DNA of 64,000 nucleotides, taken from contig NZ_AUMT01000002.1 in NCBI RefSeq assembly GCF_000430825.1, forward strand, positions 310,001-374,000, read 5' to 3'. Numbering within the stretch: the stretch's first letter is position 1; every line of letters starts with the position of its first letter. Shown piece by piece: positions 36,480-45,411 of the stretch. Under the pieces are notes generated by a model. That model searched no databases, was not told the DNA's origin, and saw nothing but the letters and a program-made list of their open reading frames with translations. The translations under genes and the position numbers were made by a program. The DNA comes from Chryseobacterium daeguense DSM 19388 (GTDB lineage Bacteria > Bacteroidota > Bacteroidia > Flavobacteriales > Weeksellaceae).

Positions 36480-37198
36480 TGAGCATTGCAGGCTACGATC
36501 CAAGTGGCGGAGCGGGTTTGTTGGCGGATATCAAAACATTTGAACAATTGAAAGTTCAGGGATTGGGAGTTTGTACGGCAATGACTTTACAAACGGAATT
36601 TCAATGTTTAAGTCTGAATTGGCAGTCTTTGGAAGAAATTTTATCTGCAATTGATGTTTTAATGAAAAATTATCATGTTGAAGCAGTGAAAATTGGAGTA
36701 GTAAAAGATGCTCAATTTTTAACTCAAATTGTAGAAAAAATTAAATCTATTAATTCTGAAGTGAAAATTGTTTGGGATCCCGTTTTGAAGAGCACTTCCG
36801 AATTTTCTTTTTTTGATTTGAACACAATCTCTGAGTTGGAAAATATTTTACAACAAATTGATTTAATAACACCAAATTACAATGAATATAAAGTTTTAAA
36901 AGAAAATTATCTTTTTAAGAATCTCGAAAACCGATGTTCAGTTTTAATAAAAGGCGGTCATCGTGAAGATCAAATAGGAACAGATATTTTAATAGAGAAT
37001 GGAAAAAAAATTTCAATTTATCCAATTGATGAAACTCCGGTTTTTTATCCAAAACATGGTTCTGGTTGTGTGCTTTCTTCCGCCATTGCAAGTCATTTAG
37101 CCAAAGGAGAAAATTTGGAAAATGCCTGTAGAAAAGGAAAATTGTACATCGAAAAATTTTTAACAAGCAATTCGACTTTATTAGGATTTCATTCTTAA
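36455..37198 (+). CDS. thiD: Hydroxymethylpyrimidine/phosphomethylpyrimidine kinase ThiD
   Basis: 247 residues, ribokinase fold. The conserved AGYDPSGGAGLLADIKTFEQL near the N-terminus and the C-terminal GSGCVLSSAIASHLAKG (anion hole and catalytic base region) mark ThiD. It phosphorylates HMP-P to HMP-PP for coupling with the thiazole. It begins inside the end of the TenI-like gene. A 116-bp spacer with word repeats follows before thiE. Confidence 0.93.
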
Positions 37199-37204
37199 AA
37201 ATTG

Positions 37205-37307
37205 TGATTTTGAAATTCGTGGTCTTTGTTAAGTGTCAACGCCTTCGCGAGCTTAAAAACAATTAGTAGTTAAAAAAATCTTTGCGCGCTTTGCGTTAAA
37301 ATAAAAA
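37205..37307. repeat. Word-repeat patch between thiD and thiE
   Basis: Contains CTTTGCGCGCTTTGCG (TTTGCG word twice) and, on the left, a related GTGTCAACGCCTTCGCGAGC stretch. No clean inverted repeat. Genes on both sides are in the same operon, so it interrupts but does not obviously end it. Confidence 0.45.
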
Positions 37308-37314
37308 TTTAAAA

Positions 37315-37929
37315 ATGGAAAAATTACAGTATATATCTCAAGGTTTCACCATAGAGGACCAAGAACTGAATATTCGAAAAGCTTTAGATGAAGGAATAAA
37401 ATGGATTCAGGTTCGCTGGAAAAATGCGCCGGAAAGTGAATTCATCAAGCTTTGTGAAATCTCAAAAAAATTATGCTCGGATAATAAGGTGGTTTGTATC
37501 ATCAACGATCATGTTCAAATTGCAAAAGAGATTGATGCAGACGGCGTTCATTTAGGATTAAAAGATACTTCGATAGAAATCGCGAGATATGTTTTAGGCG
37601 ACAGCAAAATCATCGGAGGAACAGCAAACACCATTTCAGATGTTCTTCAAAGGATGAATGAACCTTGTGATTATATTGGTTTGGGACCATTGAGATTTAC
37701 ATCAACCAAAGAACAGTTAAGTCCGATTTTAGGTTTTGAAGGATATGAAAAGATCATTCAGTATTTAAAAAAAAAATCATTGGAAATTCCAAAAATATTT
37801 GCCATCGGAGGAGTAGTTCTAAGTGACATTGAATTACTACAACAAATAGGAATTTACGGAGTGGCGGTTTCGGGGCAAATCACGAATCAGCCTTTTGTTA
37901 TTAATCAATTTAAAAATGTTTTACAATGA
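37315..37929 (+). CDS. thiE: Thiamine-phosphate synthase ThiE
   Basis: 204 residues. The ThiE pattern is complete: [31 protein letters not shown] (Asn-Asp for pyrophosphate/Mg), [37 protein letters not shown]. It joins HMP-PP and the thiazole phosphate to give thiamine phosphate. Overlaps thiG by 4 bp (ATGA), so the pair is translationally coupled. It is the better candidate for the true ThiE of the two ThiE-fold proteins here. Confidence 0.92.
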   Translation: MEKLQYISQGFTIEDQELNIRKALDEGIKWIQVRWKNAPESEFIKLCEISKKLCSDNKVVCIINDHVQIAKEIDADGVHLGLKDTSIEIARYVLGDSKIIGGTANTISDVLQRMNEPCDYIGLGPLRFTSTKEQLSPILGFEGYEKIIQYLKKKSLEIPKIFAIGGVVLSDIELLQQIGIYGVAVSGQITNQPFVINQFKNVLQ

Positions 37930-38702
37930 AAAATCAACCATTAATAATAGCCGGCAGAACTTTCGAATCGAGATTGTTTTTAGGAACAGGGAAATTCGGA
38001 AATCTTTCAGAAATGACCGATTCCATCATCGCTTCAGAAAGCGAATTGGTAACAATGGCGCTAAAAAGAATTGATTCTCAATCTTCAGATGATGATATTT
38101 TAAATGCATTAAAACCAACAAAATCTCACCTTTTGCCGAACACTTCAGGCGCAAGAACAGCGAAAGAAGCAGTTTTGGCAGCACAATTGGCAAGAGAGGC
38201 GTTGGAAACTAACTGGGTGAAACTGGAAATTCATCCCGACCCGAAATATTTATTGCCAGACCCTATTGAAACACTATATGCAACCGAAGAATTAGCGAAA
38301 CTAGGATTTATCGTTATGCCTTACATCCATGCGGATCCTGTTTTATGTAAACGACTGGAAGATGCGGGAACAGCAGTTGTAATGCCTTTAGGAGCGCCCA
38401 TCGGAACGAATAAAGGTCTTAGAACTTTGGACTTTTTAGAAATAATTATAGCCCAAAGTAATGTTCCTGTTGTTGTAGATGCAGGAATTGGTGCGCCTTC
38501 CGATGCAGCAAAAGCAATGGAGATGGGGGCTGATGCAGTTTTAGTGAATACAGCCATTGCTGTTGCGAGAAATCCTGTGAATATTGCATTAGCTTTTAAA
38601 GAGGGCGTAATTGCTGGAAGAAGAGCTTTTGAAGCAGGTTTGGGAGCTGTTTCAAATCATGCGGAAGCATCAAGTCCGCTGACTTCTTTTTTGTTTGATT
38701 AA
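37926..38702 (+). CDS. thiG: Thiazole synthase ThiG
   Basis: 258 residues, TIM barrel. It has [24 protein letters not shown] with a candidate imine-forming lysine, and the phosphate-binding [30 protein letters not shown]. It builds the thiazole ring from deoxyxylulose phosphate, dehydroglycine (from ThiH) and ThiS thiocarboxylate. Full length; 12 bp ahead of thiH. Confidence 0.95.
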   Translation: MKNQPLIIAGRTFESRLFLGTGKFGNLSEMTDSIIASESELVTMALKRIDSQSSDDDILNALKPTKSHLLPNTSGARTAKEAVLAAQLAREALETNWVKLEIHPDPKYLLPDPIETLYATEELAKLGFIVMPYIHADPVLCKRLEDAGTAVVMPLGAPIGTNKGLRTLDFLEIIIAQSNVPVVVDAGIGAPSDAAKAMEMGADAVLVNTAIAVARNPVNIALAFKEGVIAGRRAFEAGLGAVSNHAEASSPLTSFLFD

Positions 38703-38714
38703 AAACGTAATAAT

Positions 38715-39833
38715 ATGAAGTGTTTTAAAGATTTTTTTGAAAAATATAAATGGGATGAAGTGAAAACCCAACTTGAAAAAGTGACGTTATCCGATGTTGA
38801 AAAAAGCCTTCAAAAAAAGAATAAAACAATAGAAGATTTCCTGAATTTTCTTTCGCCTGTTGCTGCTCAGAAATTGGAGGTAATGGCAAGAATGACACAG
38901 CAGCTTACTCAAAAACGATTCGGGAAAACCATTCAATTATACGCGCCGTTGTATCTGAGCAATGAATGTCAGAATATCTGTACTTACTGCGGTTTCAGTT
39001 TGGATAATTCCATTAAAAGAAAAACACTTTCTGATACGGAATTGATGATTGAAGCAACAGTTTTAAAATCAATGGGTGTCAATCATGTGCTGCTGGTAAG
39101 CGGAGAAGCGAATAAGACGGTGGGAATTGACTATTTTTTGAATGCTGTTCGGTTGTTGAAATCTCATTTTGCAAATATTTCAATTGAAGTTCAGCCTTTG
39201 TCTGAGAAGGAATATCGACAGCTGCATGAAGCGGGTGTCAATGCTGTTTTGGTCTATCAGGAAACCTATCATCAGGAAGTTTATAAAGAATATCATCCGA
39301 AAGGGAAAAAGTCAAATTTCAATTTTCGTCTGGAAACACCCGACAGGATTGGAAAAGCCGGAATTCATAAAATGGGATTGGGTGTTTTGCTCGGTTTGGA
39401 AGATTGGCGGGTTGACAGTTTTTTCAATGCGCTGCACATCGATTATCTTCAAAGACAATATTGGAAAAGTAAGTTTTCTGTTTCATTTCCACGTCTTCGG
39501 CCTGCAGAGGGAATTATTGAGCCAAATTTTATTATGTCCGACAAAGATTTGCTTCAATTAATCTGTGCGTACCGAATCTGGAATGAGGATTTAGAAATTT
39601 CCATTTCAACAAGGGAAAATGAAAAATTCAGAGATAATATCATTTCACTGGGAGCAACAGCGATGAGCGCGGCTTCAAAAACCAATCCGGGTGGTTATGC
39701 GGTGGATAAAGAGTCCTTGGAACAATTTGAAACAAGTGATGAAAGAAGTATGGATGAGATCAAAAGTATCATTAAAAAAGCAGGTTACGATCCGATAATG
39801 AAAGATTGGGACGCTGTGTATAGTGGAATTTAA
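38715..39833 (+). CDS. thiH: 2-iminoacetate synthase (tyrosine lyase) ThiH
   Basis: 372 residues. Radical SAM motif CQNICTYC (Cys 85, 89, 92), then conserved VSGEANKTVGIDYF, VYQETYHQEVYKEYHP and SASTRE-type blocks near the C-terminus (ISISTRENEKF). It splits tyrosine to dehydroglycine for thiazole synthesis. Use of ThiH instead of the oxygen-dependent ThiO fits the presence of the high-affinity oxidase and microaerobic life, but that link is inference. It is followed by a long perfect inverted repeat before thiF. Confidence 0.94.
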   Translation: MKCFKDFFEKYKWDEVKTQLEKVTLSDVEKSLQKKNKTIEDFLNFLSPVAAQKLEVMARMTQQLTQKRFGKTIQLYAPLYLSNECQNICTYCGFSLDNSIKRKTLSDTELMIEATVLKSMGVNHVLLVSGEANKTVGIDYFLNAVRLLKSHFANISIEVQPLSEKEYRQLHEAGVNAVLVYQETYHQEVYKEYHPKGKKSNFNFRLETPDRIGKAGIHKMGLGVLLGLEDWRVDSFFNALHIDYLQRQYWKSKFSVSFPRLRPAEGIIEPNFIMSDKDLLQLICAYRIWNEDLEISISTRENEKFRDNIISLGATAMSAASKTNPGGYAVDKESLEQFETSDERSMDEIKSIIKKAGYDPIMKDWDAVYSGI

Positions 39834-39844
39834 AGAGAATTTTG

Positions 39845-39979
39845 AACCATTAAGATTTTATTAAGGAGTTAAGTTTTAATTAAGGAAATATTTAAAAATA
39901 TTTTTTTAGCATCCAAGCTTATTTTATTCGCTTGCGAATACTTAATTTTTCTTAACTCCTTAATAAAATCTTAATGGTT
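39845..39979. repeat. 29-bp perfect inverted repeat between thiH and thiF
   Basis: Arms 39845-39873 and 39951-39979 are exact reverse complements (29 of 29 bp), separated by 77 nt. The arms contain quasi-repeats of TTAAGA and TTAAGG words. It is not followed by a T-tract. Confidence 0.9.
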
Positions 39980-39997
39980 GAAACTTAAAATAGTATA

Positions 39998-40708
39998 ATG
40001 AAAAACGAAGACAGGTTTGCCAGATACAGCCGGCAGATTTTTATTGAAGAAATCGGTTTGGAAGGTCAAAGAAAAATAATGAGTTCAAAAGTTCTTGTGA
40101 TTGGAGCTGGCGGATTGGGAAGTCCTGTGATTCAGTATTTGGCGGCGGCGGGAGTTGGAACTTTGGGTGTTGCGGATTTTGATGAGGTGGAATTGCATAA
40201 TTTAAACCGACAAATCATTCATAATGAGAATTCTATAGGATTTTCTAAAGTAAAAAGTGCAGAGCAATTTGTAAAAAACCTTAATTATCAGGTTAATTTC
40301 ATAGGAATTGAAAATAAAATTAATGAATCCAACGCGGAAGAAATTCTTGCCCAATTTGATATAATTATTGACGGTTCTGATAATTTTAAAACACGGTATT
40401 TAGTTAATGACGTTTGTGTAAAGTTGGAAAAACCCTTAGTTTATGGAAGTATTTTGGGGTTTTCAGGGCAGGTTGCTGTTTTTAATTATAAAGGGAGTAA
40501 AAACTTGAGGGATATTTTCCCGGAACCGCCATTTGATGAAAATCTTCCGGATTGCGACAGTCTGGGTGTCTTAGGTGCTTTGCCGGGAATTATGGGATGC
40601 ATGATGGCCAATCAGGCTTTGAAAATTATGACGGATTTACCATTAACTATAAATCAGATAACAGTAATTGATACCTTAAGCTGGCATTTTGAGGTGATCG
40701 ATTTTTGA
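39998..40708 (+). CDS. thiF: HesA/MoeB/ThiF-family adenylyltransferase
   Basis: 236 residues. Nucleotide-binding GAGGLGSP (36-43), catalytic DGSDNFKTR (Asp near 126-128), and a conserved Cys at 186 (DCDSLG) that could form the acyl-disulfide with ThiS. Unlike E. coli ThiF, from memory, it ends without a C-terminal CPxCG zinc pair and has no rhodanese domain. Being last in the thi operon, it should activate ThiS; MoeB-like activity with MoaD is an alternative. Confidence 0.85.
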   Translation: MKNEDRFARYSRQIFIEEIGLEGQRKIMSSKVLVIGAGGLGSPVIQYLAAAGVGTLGVADFDEVELHNLNRQIIHNENSIGFSKVKSAEQFVKNLNYQVNFIGIENKINESNAEEILAQFDIIIDGSDNFKTRYLVNDVCVKLEKPLVYGSILGFSGQVAVFNYKGSKNLRDIFPEPPFDENLPDCDSLGVLGALPGIMGCMMANQALKIMTDLPLTINQITVIDTLSWHFEVIDF

Positions 40709-40810
40709 CTATAGTCTAAAAATATTAATTTTAAAATGTGGTATCATAATTTGAATTTTATATTATTTTAGTTAAAAAATAAATATAATTGTTTCGAATT
40801 TGATGTTTGT

Positions 40811-40842
40811 TTTGGTTGTTATTTGTTAAAAATGTATATTTA
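40811..40842 (+). promoter_or_regulatory. Candidate promoter of the T9SS cargo gene
   Basis: TTTG (40811-40814), 20-bp spacer, TATATTTA (40835-40842; one mismatch to TAnnTTTG). The leader would be about 20 nt. The rest of 40709-40810 shows only AT-rich DNA and a short palindrome around GACTATAGTC. Confidence 0.4.
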
Positions 40843-40865
40843 TAACGAATTTAATCCATATCCAC

Positions 40866-42911
40866 ATGAAACATTTTTACACGAAATTCTCGCGAATGAC
40901 GCGGAGGACATTTTTTAGGCGTGCAGCATCTGCTTTAACCTTATTGCTAGGGATGCAAGCCGTTAATGCACAAGTAAGCACTTACACCTTTAGTCAGTCG
41001 ACCGGAACATTTTCTTCTATTAGCGGAACTACTTTGGATACGGCAACAGGTAATACTTCTACAACCAACCTTAACAGTAATGTTTATCCGGTTACCCTGC
41101 CTTTTAATTTTGTATTTAATGGAGTTTCTTATGGCTCTATGAACGTATCTACCAATGGTTACGTGACTTTCGGGGCTACCGCACCGGCAACTACAACCAC
41201 GGCTCCTATTTCCAGCACAGTGGCTTTTGAGGGAGCTATTTCTGCTTTCGGGAGGGATATCAGCAGTATGTTTGATATTAACGGAACTACCGGAAGCATC
41301 AGTTGGGAAACCGTAGGGACAGCTCCAAACCGTGAAGTTGTTGTTCAATGGAGAAACTTCCGCCCAAACAGCAGCACTTCTACAACAGCAGCCTATGCTT
41401 TTACCTTTCAGATAAGACTGCATGAAACTACTAATGTTATTAATACAGTATATGATTCTGGAAATTATGTAGTAGGCAACACAACGGTTTCCGGAACAGT
41501 ACAAATTGGCCTGCGCGGGACATCCAATGCCGATTTTAATAACAGGCTGAATGCAACTTCCCTGGAATTTATTAACTCCACGCCGGGAACCGCAAACTCC
41601 AGCACACAGAATTTTAATACCGCAAATGCAACACCGGGAATGCCTACATCCGGCTTCACTTATACCTGGACTCCGCCAACATGCTGGGTTCCGCAATCAT
41701 TAACTGTAGTGTCAACTGCTACCAATTCAGCAAGTATAAGCTGGACGGCACCAGCACAAGTACCTACAAGCTATGATATTTATTACAGCACTTCAAGCAC
41801 ACCGCCAACATCGGCCACACCGCCTTCGATGCCCAACTTTACAGGTACATCAGCAACATTATCACCACTTACTGCTGCCACTACCTATTATGTTTGGGTA
41901 AGATCAAACTGTGGATCAGGTAATACCAGTGAATGGTCTCTATTGCCAACACAATTTACAACACAATGTCAGCCTCCGGTAATAGCAGGTACCGCAGGAG
42001 CTACGGTTTGTCCGGGAAGTTCTGCTACATTAACGGCATCTACAACAGATCCGGCAGCTGTATTAACATGGTATGATGCCAGTACGGGAGGAAATGTAGT
42101 AGGAACAGGGGCTACTTTTACAACTCCGGCGTTAACGACAACAACACCTTATTATGTTTCTGCTTCTAACGGAACTTCAATGTCCGTAGGTCCCGTAAAC
42201 CCGAATTCACTTACAGCAGGAGCATTAACGGGAGCAATTACCACTTATTATATCCAGTTTGAAGTGACAAATCAACCTGTTACTTTGGTTTCTGTGGATG
42301 TTTTCCCGGAAGCGGCAGGACAGAGCACCACACTGGAAATTCTACAGGGGCCGACTACATTTAGTGTTGTTAATACGATTCCTTTCACCTCCACCATTGC
42401 CAGTGACGGAACAACACCTCAAACCGTTCCCATCAATATGCTGTTGACACCCGGAACCTACAGAATGAGAATGTCCGGTGGAGATTATTACAGAAATTAC
42501 CAGAGTAATGCGGCTTTCCCTTATTCAATTCCTAATTTCAGTATTACTACAGGATCTAATGTAGCTTCCAATTCATATTATTTTATGTATAATCTTAAAG
42601 TAAATTCAGGGTGTGAATCTGCAAGAACTACAGTAACTGCAACTGTGGATGTAAATTGCCTTTCCACTTCAGAAGTGAAAGCTAAAGATTTAATGAAAAT
42701 ATATCCTAATCCTTTCACGGATGTTATTAATATCGACAGACCTGAAATGGTAAAATCTATCCAGGTAACGGATGCTTCAGGAAAATTGATTAAAAATAAT
42801 ATCAAGCCGGAGTCTGCCGTAAGACTTGATGACCTCACAAACGGAATGTATATTTTAGTTCTTGATATGAAAGACGGAACCAGACAGTCCGTTAAAGTGA
42901 TTAAGAAATAA
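40866..42911 (+). CDS. Secreted T9SS cargo protein with fibronectin type III domain
   Basis: 681 residues. N-terminal signal about 1-35 (...ALTLLLGMQAVNA) with two Arg pairs before the hydrophobic part. A beta-rich region of about 240 residues follows, then a fibronectin type III domain (about 270-370), an Ig-like or PKD-like module with TWYDASTGGNVVGTGATF, and a second beta-rich module. The C-terminus (about 610-681) is a type A T9SS sorting domain: IYPNPFTDVINID, VTDASGKLIKN, LTNGMYILVLD, VKVIKK. It is exported across the outer membrane and attached or released. Likely adhesin or matrix protein; no catalytic domain is seen. Confidence 0.88.
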   Translation: MKHFYTKFSRMTRRTFFRRAASALTLLLGMQAVNAQVSTYTFSQSTGTFSSISGTTLDTATGNTSTTNLNSNVYPVTLPFNFVFNGVSYGSMNVSTNGYVTFGATAPATTTTAPISSTVAFEGAISAFGRDISSMFDINGTTGSISWETVGTAPNREVVVQWRNFRPNSSTSTTAAYAFTFQIRLHETTNVINTVYDSGNYVVGNTTVSGTVQIGLRGTSNADFNNRLNATSLEFINSTPGTANSSTQNFNTANATPGMPTSGFTYTWTPPTCWVPQSLTVVSTATNSASISWTAPAQVPTSYDIYYSTSSTPPTSATPPSMPNFTGTSATLSPLTAATTYYVWVRSNCGSGNTSEWSLLPTQFTTQCQPPVIAGTAGATVCPGSSATLTASTTDPAAVLTWYDASTGGNVVGTGATFTTPALTTTTPYYVSASNGTSMSVGPVNPNSLTAGALTGAITTYYIQFEVTNQPVTLVSVDVFPEAAGQSTTLEILQGPTTFSVVNTIPFTSTIASDGTTPQTVPINMLLTPGTYRMRMSGGDYYRNYQSNAAFPYSIPNFSITTGSNVASNSYYFMYNLKVNSGCESARTTVTATVDVNCLSTSEVKAKDLMKIYPNPFTDVINIDRPEMVKSIQVTDASGKLIKNNIKPESAVRLDDLTNGMYILVLDMKDGTRQSVKVIKK

Positions 42912-42935
42912 TTTTTATATTTTATCTATAAAAGA

Positions 42936-42965
42936 AAAAGGCTCTGATTAAAGAGCCTTTTTTTT
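42936..42965. terminator. Bidirectional terminator between the T9SS gene and the TonB-dependent receptor gene
   Basis: 9-bp stem AAAAGGCTC/GAGCCTTTT (42936-42944, 42953-42961), 8-nt loop, flanked by A- and T-runs. Confidence 0.9.
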
Positions 42966-42975
42966 ATACTTGAAA

Positions 42976-45207
42976 TTATTGTCCAGGCTGTATGACACCA
43001 CCGTTCTCTTCTTTTTTAGTTTGATTTAAAATATTCGCGTCTTCTTTTGCCAGTTTGTTTTTAGTAGGAATTTTATAATTAATGGATAGTCCGAAATTTC
43101 TCGTATCATATTTGTTCCTCATATAAACAGCTTCTCCTGAAGGCGGATTGGAACGCACCTGCATGATCTGTCCATTGAAAATATCATTTGCAAAGACAGA
43201 AACTGTAAGACGGTTATCCATAAACTTTTTGGTCAGCGTAATATCCAGTGAATTGTTAAACGGTTTTTCTGCCGTGAAGTAAAAATAACCTGCTTTTGGA
43301 GTCAGATAACTGTAATTTGCGGTTAATTTTATTTCTTTTGGTAAAATCAACTGGGTCATGATGTTGAATATCCAGAAACCTTTATTGTTCAAATTATCAA
43401 TATCATGTTTCTGATAACCTGCGTATAAATACATGAAGTTAATTTTATCAGGATTAAAATTAAATTTCATAATCTCGCTGATTGGTTTACTGAAAATCAT
43501 GAATGGGACAGGAAGTCCCACATTGAAGTTATGAATCCTCATATTGGAGATATTCACCTGCTCATTGAAAAGGTTTTTACCGTCTTTCCTGATGATCTGT
43601 GCCACCTGATTTTTCGCCGAACTTACACTATAACCGATAAATGCATAATCGAAGGCTGAAATTTTTAATTCATAATTATCAAAAATCGTGGGCTGAAGAT
43701 TTGGGTTACCTGTTACCTGAGTGTTCGGGCTCTGGAAAGTGGTATTGTTCGGGTTTAAGGCTGAAATACTTGGTAAATTGATCTTTTTATTATAGTTTGC
43801 CGCTACATATACCTGATTCATCAGGTTGTACTGAACGCTTGCATTCGGGAATAATTTAAATTTATTAAAAGGAATTAAATCTTTCTGAACAACAGTATCC
43901 GTACTGTCAACAACTCTTGTAACTCCCGAAATATCATAATTTTCTGCACGTGTTCCTAAAATAAAGTCAAACTTTTTCAGCTTTGCCTGAAATTCCAGAT
44001 AGGTTGCCGTTGTCTGCCTTTTGTATTCAAGGTTTTTTAAGCCCTTGTTTTCCGTGTCAAAATCCTGATTTTCATATAAACCTCCGAGACTTACTTTTCC
44101 TCCGTCAAGAATTTTTAAGGGTTGGGAATAATCTACCTTGAAGTTGGCAATTTTCATGTCAGATTTGTTACTTAAAACATTTCCTAATGAAAAAGAAAAG
44201 GGCTGTTCTGGATTGAAAAATTTACCTGTTCTGAAAATATTATCCTGATCAAATTTACTGTCAGATTTTGTATATCCAAACTGGAAATCCAGCTTTTGGG
44301 CTTTATCATCAAATCTTTTCTGATAAGTTACTACAGCTTCCTGACGCGTGTTAAGGGTATGAGCAACATCTGAGGCATTGAAGGTAAAATCTCTGTAATA
44401 AAACTGTTCAGGATTTGAATTAGGTATTTTTAATCTTTCTGCTCCGTCTCCGTCACTCAGTGTATAATTATCATTATTGTTGTGATAAATATCGTAGTTT
44501 AATAACAATCGATCATCACCAAGATCAAAGGTCAGGCCGGATTTTGCAAAATACCCGCGGCCGTATCTGTCTGTATTGCTTCTTAATAAATCATTCTGAT
44601 TCGTGGTGAGCATACTTTCGCGATAATTCTGCCCGATATTTAATTGCCATCCGAAAAGTTTATTTCTGGCATTCAGGTTTAATGAATTACTTGTTCTGCT
44701 TCTGAATTTATCATAATTGGTAAATGAATAATTCCCGGAATACGTTGCGGTTAAATATTTATTGGCATTCTTATTCGTGATGATATTCATGATGGCACCT
44801 CCTGAGGTTGCAGGAAATTCAGCGCCCGGTTGGGTAATAACCTCGATTCTGTCTACGGAATTGGCAGGCATTCCTTCAAGGAAAGAATTCAATTCATTTG
44901 AAGTGATATTTAATGGTCTGCCGTTTAAATAAACATCGAGAACTTTTCCCTGATACATCATTCCTGCAATGTCGGTGGAAACAAGGCCCGGCAGTTTTTT
45001 GATTCCCTCCAAAACATTTCCGTTATTAAGCTGAGGCTGTTCCGAAAAATCAAAGATTGTACGGTCTGCCTTTTGTTCAACGGCTTTTTTAGTTTTTGTG
45101 ATTGTTACGCCTTCAATCTGTTTTTCTTTGGTCTGGCTATTAGGTTTTTCCTGGGCATAGGTAACTATTGATCCTAGGAAAAGTGACGCAATAATAGTTT
45201 TTTTCAT
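42976..45207 (-). CDS. TonB-dependent receptor-like outer-membrane beta-barrel protein
   Basis: 743 residues. Signal peptide MKKTIIASLFLGSIVTYAQ, then a plug region (about 30-150, IEGVTITKTKKAVEQKADRTIFDFS... IAGMMYQGKVLDVYLNGRPL ... VDRIEVITQPGAEFPATSGGAIMNI). A C-terminal barrel of the outer membrane beta-barrel (OMP_b-brl_3) type follows. It lacks the carboxypeptidase-regulatory N-domain common in SusC proteins. No substrate-binding lipoprotein or transport gene sits beside it, so the substrate is unknown. It is transcribed toward the T9SS gene and ends at the shared terminator. Confidence 0.85.
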   Translation of the reverse strand: MKKTIIASLFLGSIVTYAQEKPNSQTKEKQIEGVTITKTKKAVEQKADRTIFDFSEQPQLNNGNVLEGIKKLPGLVSTDIAGMMYQGKVLDVYLNGRPLNITSNELNSFLEGMPANSVDRIEVITQPGAEFPATSGGAIMNIITNKNANKYLTATYSGNYSFTNYDKFRSRTSNSLNLNARNKLFGWQLNIGQNYRESMLTTNQNDLLRSNTDRYGRGYFAKSGLTFDLGDDRLLLNYDIYHNNNDNYTLSDGDGAERLKIPNSNPEQFYYRDFTFNASDVAHTLNTRQEAVVTYQKRFDDKAQKLDFQFGYTKSDSKFDQDNIFRTGKFFNPEQPFSFSLGNVLSNKSDMKIANFKVDYSQPLKILDGGKVSLGGLYENQDFDTENKGLKNLEYKRQTTATYLEFQAKLKKFDFILGTRAENYDISGVTRVVDSTDTVVQKDLIPFNKFKLFPNASVQYNLMNQVYVAANYNKKINLPSISALNPNNTTFQSPNTQVTGNPNLQPTIFDNYELKISAFDYAFIGYSVSSAKNQVAQIIRKDGKNLFNEQVNISNMRIHNFNVGLPVPFMIFSKPISEIMKFNFNPDKINFMYLYAGYQKHDIDNLNNKGFWIFNIMTQLILPKEIKLTANYSYLTPKAGYFYFTAEKPFNNSLDITLTKKFMDNRLTVSVFANDIFNGQIMQVRSNPPSGEAVYMRNKYDTRNFGLSINYKIPTKNKLAKEDANILNQTKKEENGGVIQPGQ

Positions 45208-45354
45208 AATGTTTTTCTACTTCTTCTAATAGGTTAGACGCTGAAAAAGTTTTTTTGTTACAATATTGATTTTAAAGTTAGTCTTCTCTATCTTTAGATT
45301 GATGACTAGAAAGCAGTCGAGGGATTTTTGAATTAGCTTTTGGAATAACGTTAA

Positions 45355-45386
45355 ATTAAAAAAGCAGCTCCAAGTGAAGCTGCTTT
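45355..45386 (-). terminator. Terminator of the aconitase pair
   Basis: Stem AAAGCAGCT (45361-45369) and AGCTGCTTT (45378-45386). The minus-strand copy runs into a T-rich stretch. Confidence 0.85.
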
Positions 45387-45411
45387 ACCTATGATTAATT
45401 AAATCTAACAA

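Noticed and set aside
40947..41696. 249-residue ORF on the minus strand within the T9SS gene
   Set aside because: Cys-rich composition and codon use are those of an antisense shadow; the plus strand encodes a coherent multi-domain protein.
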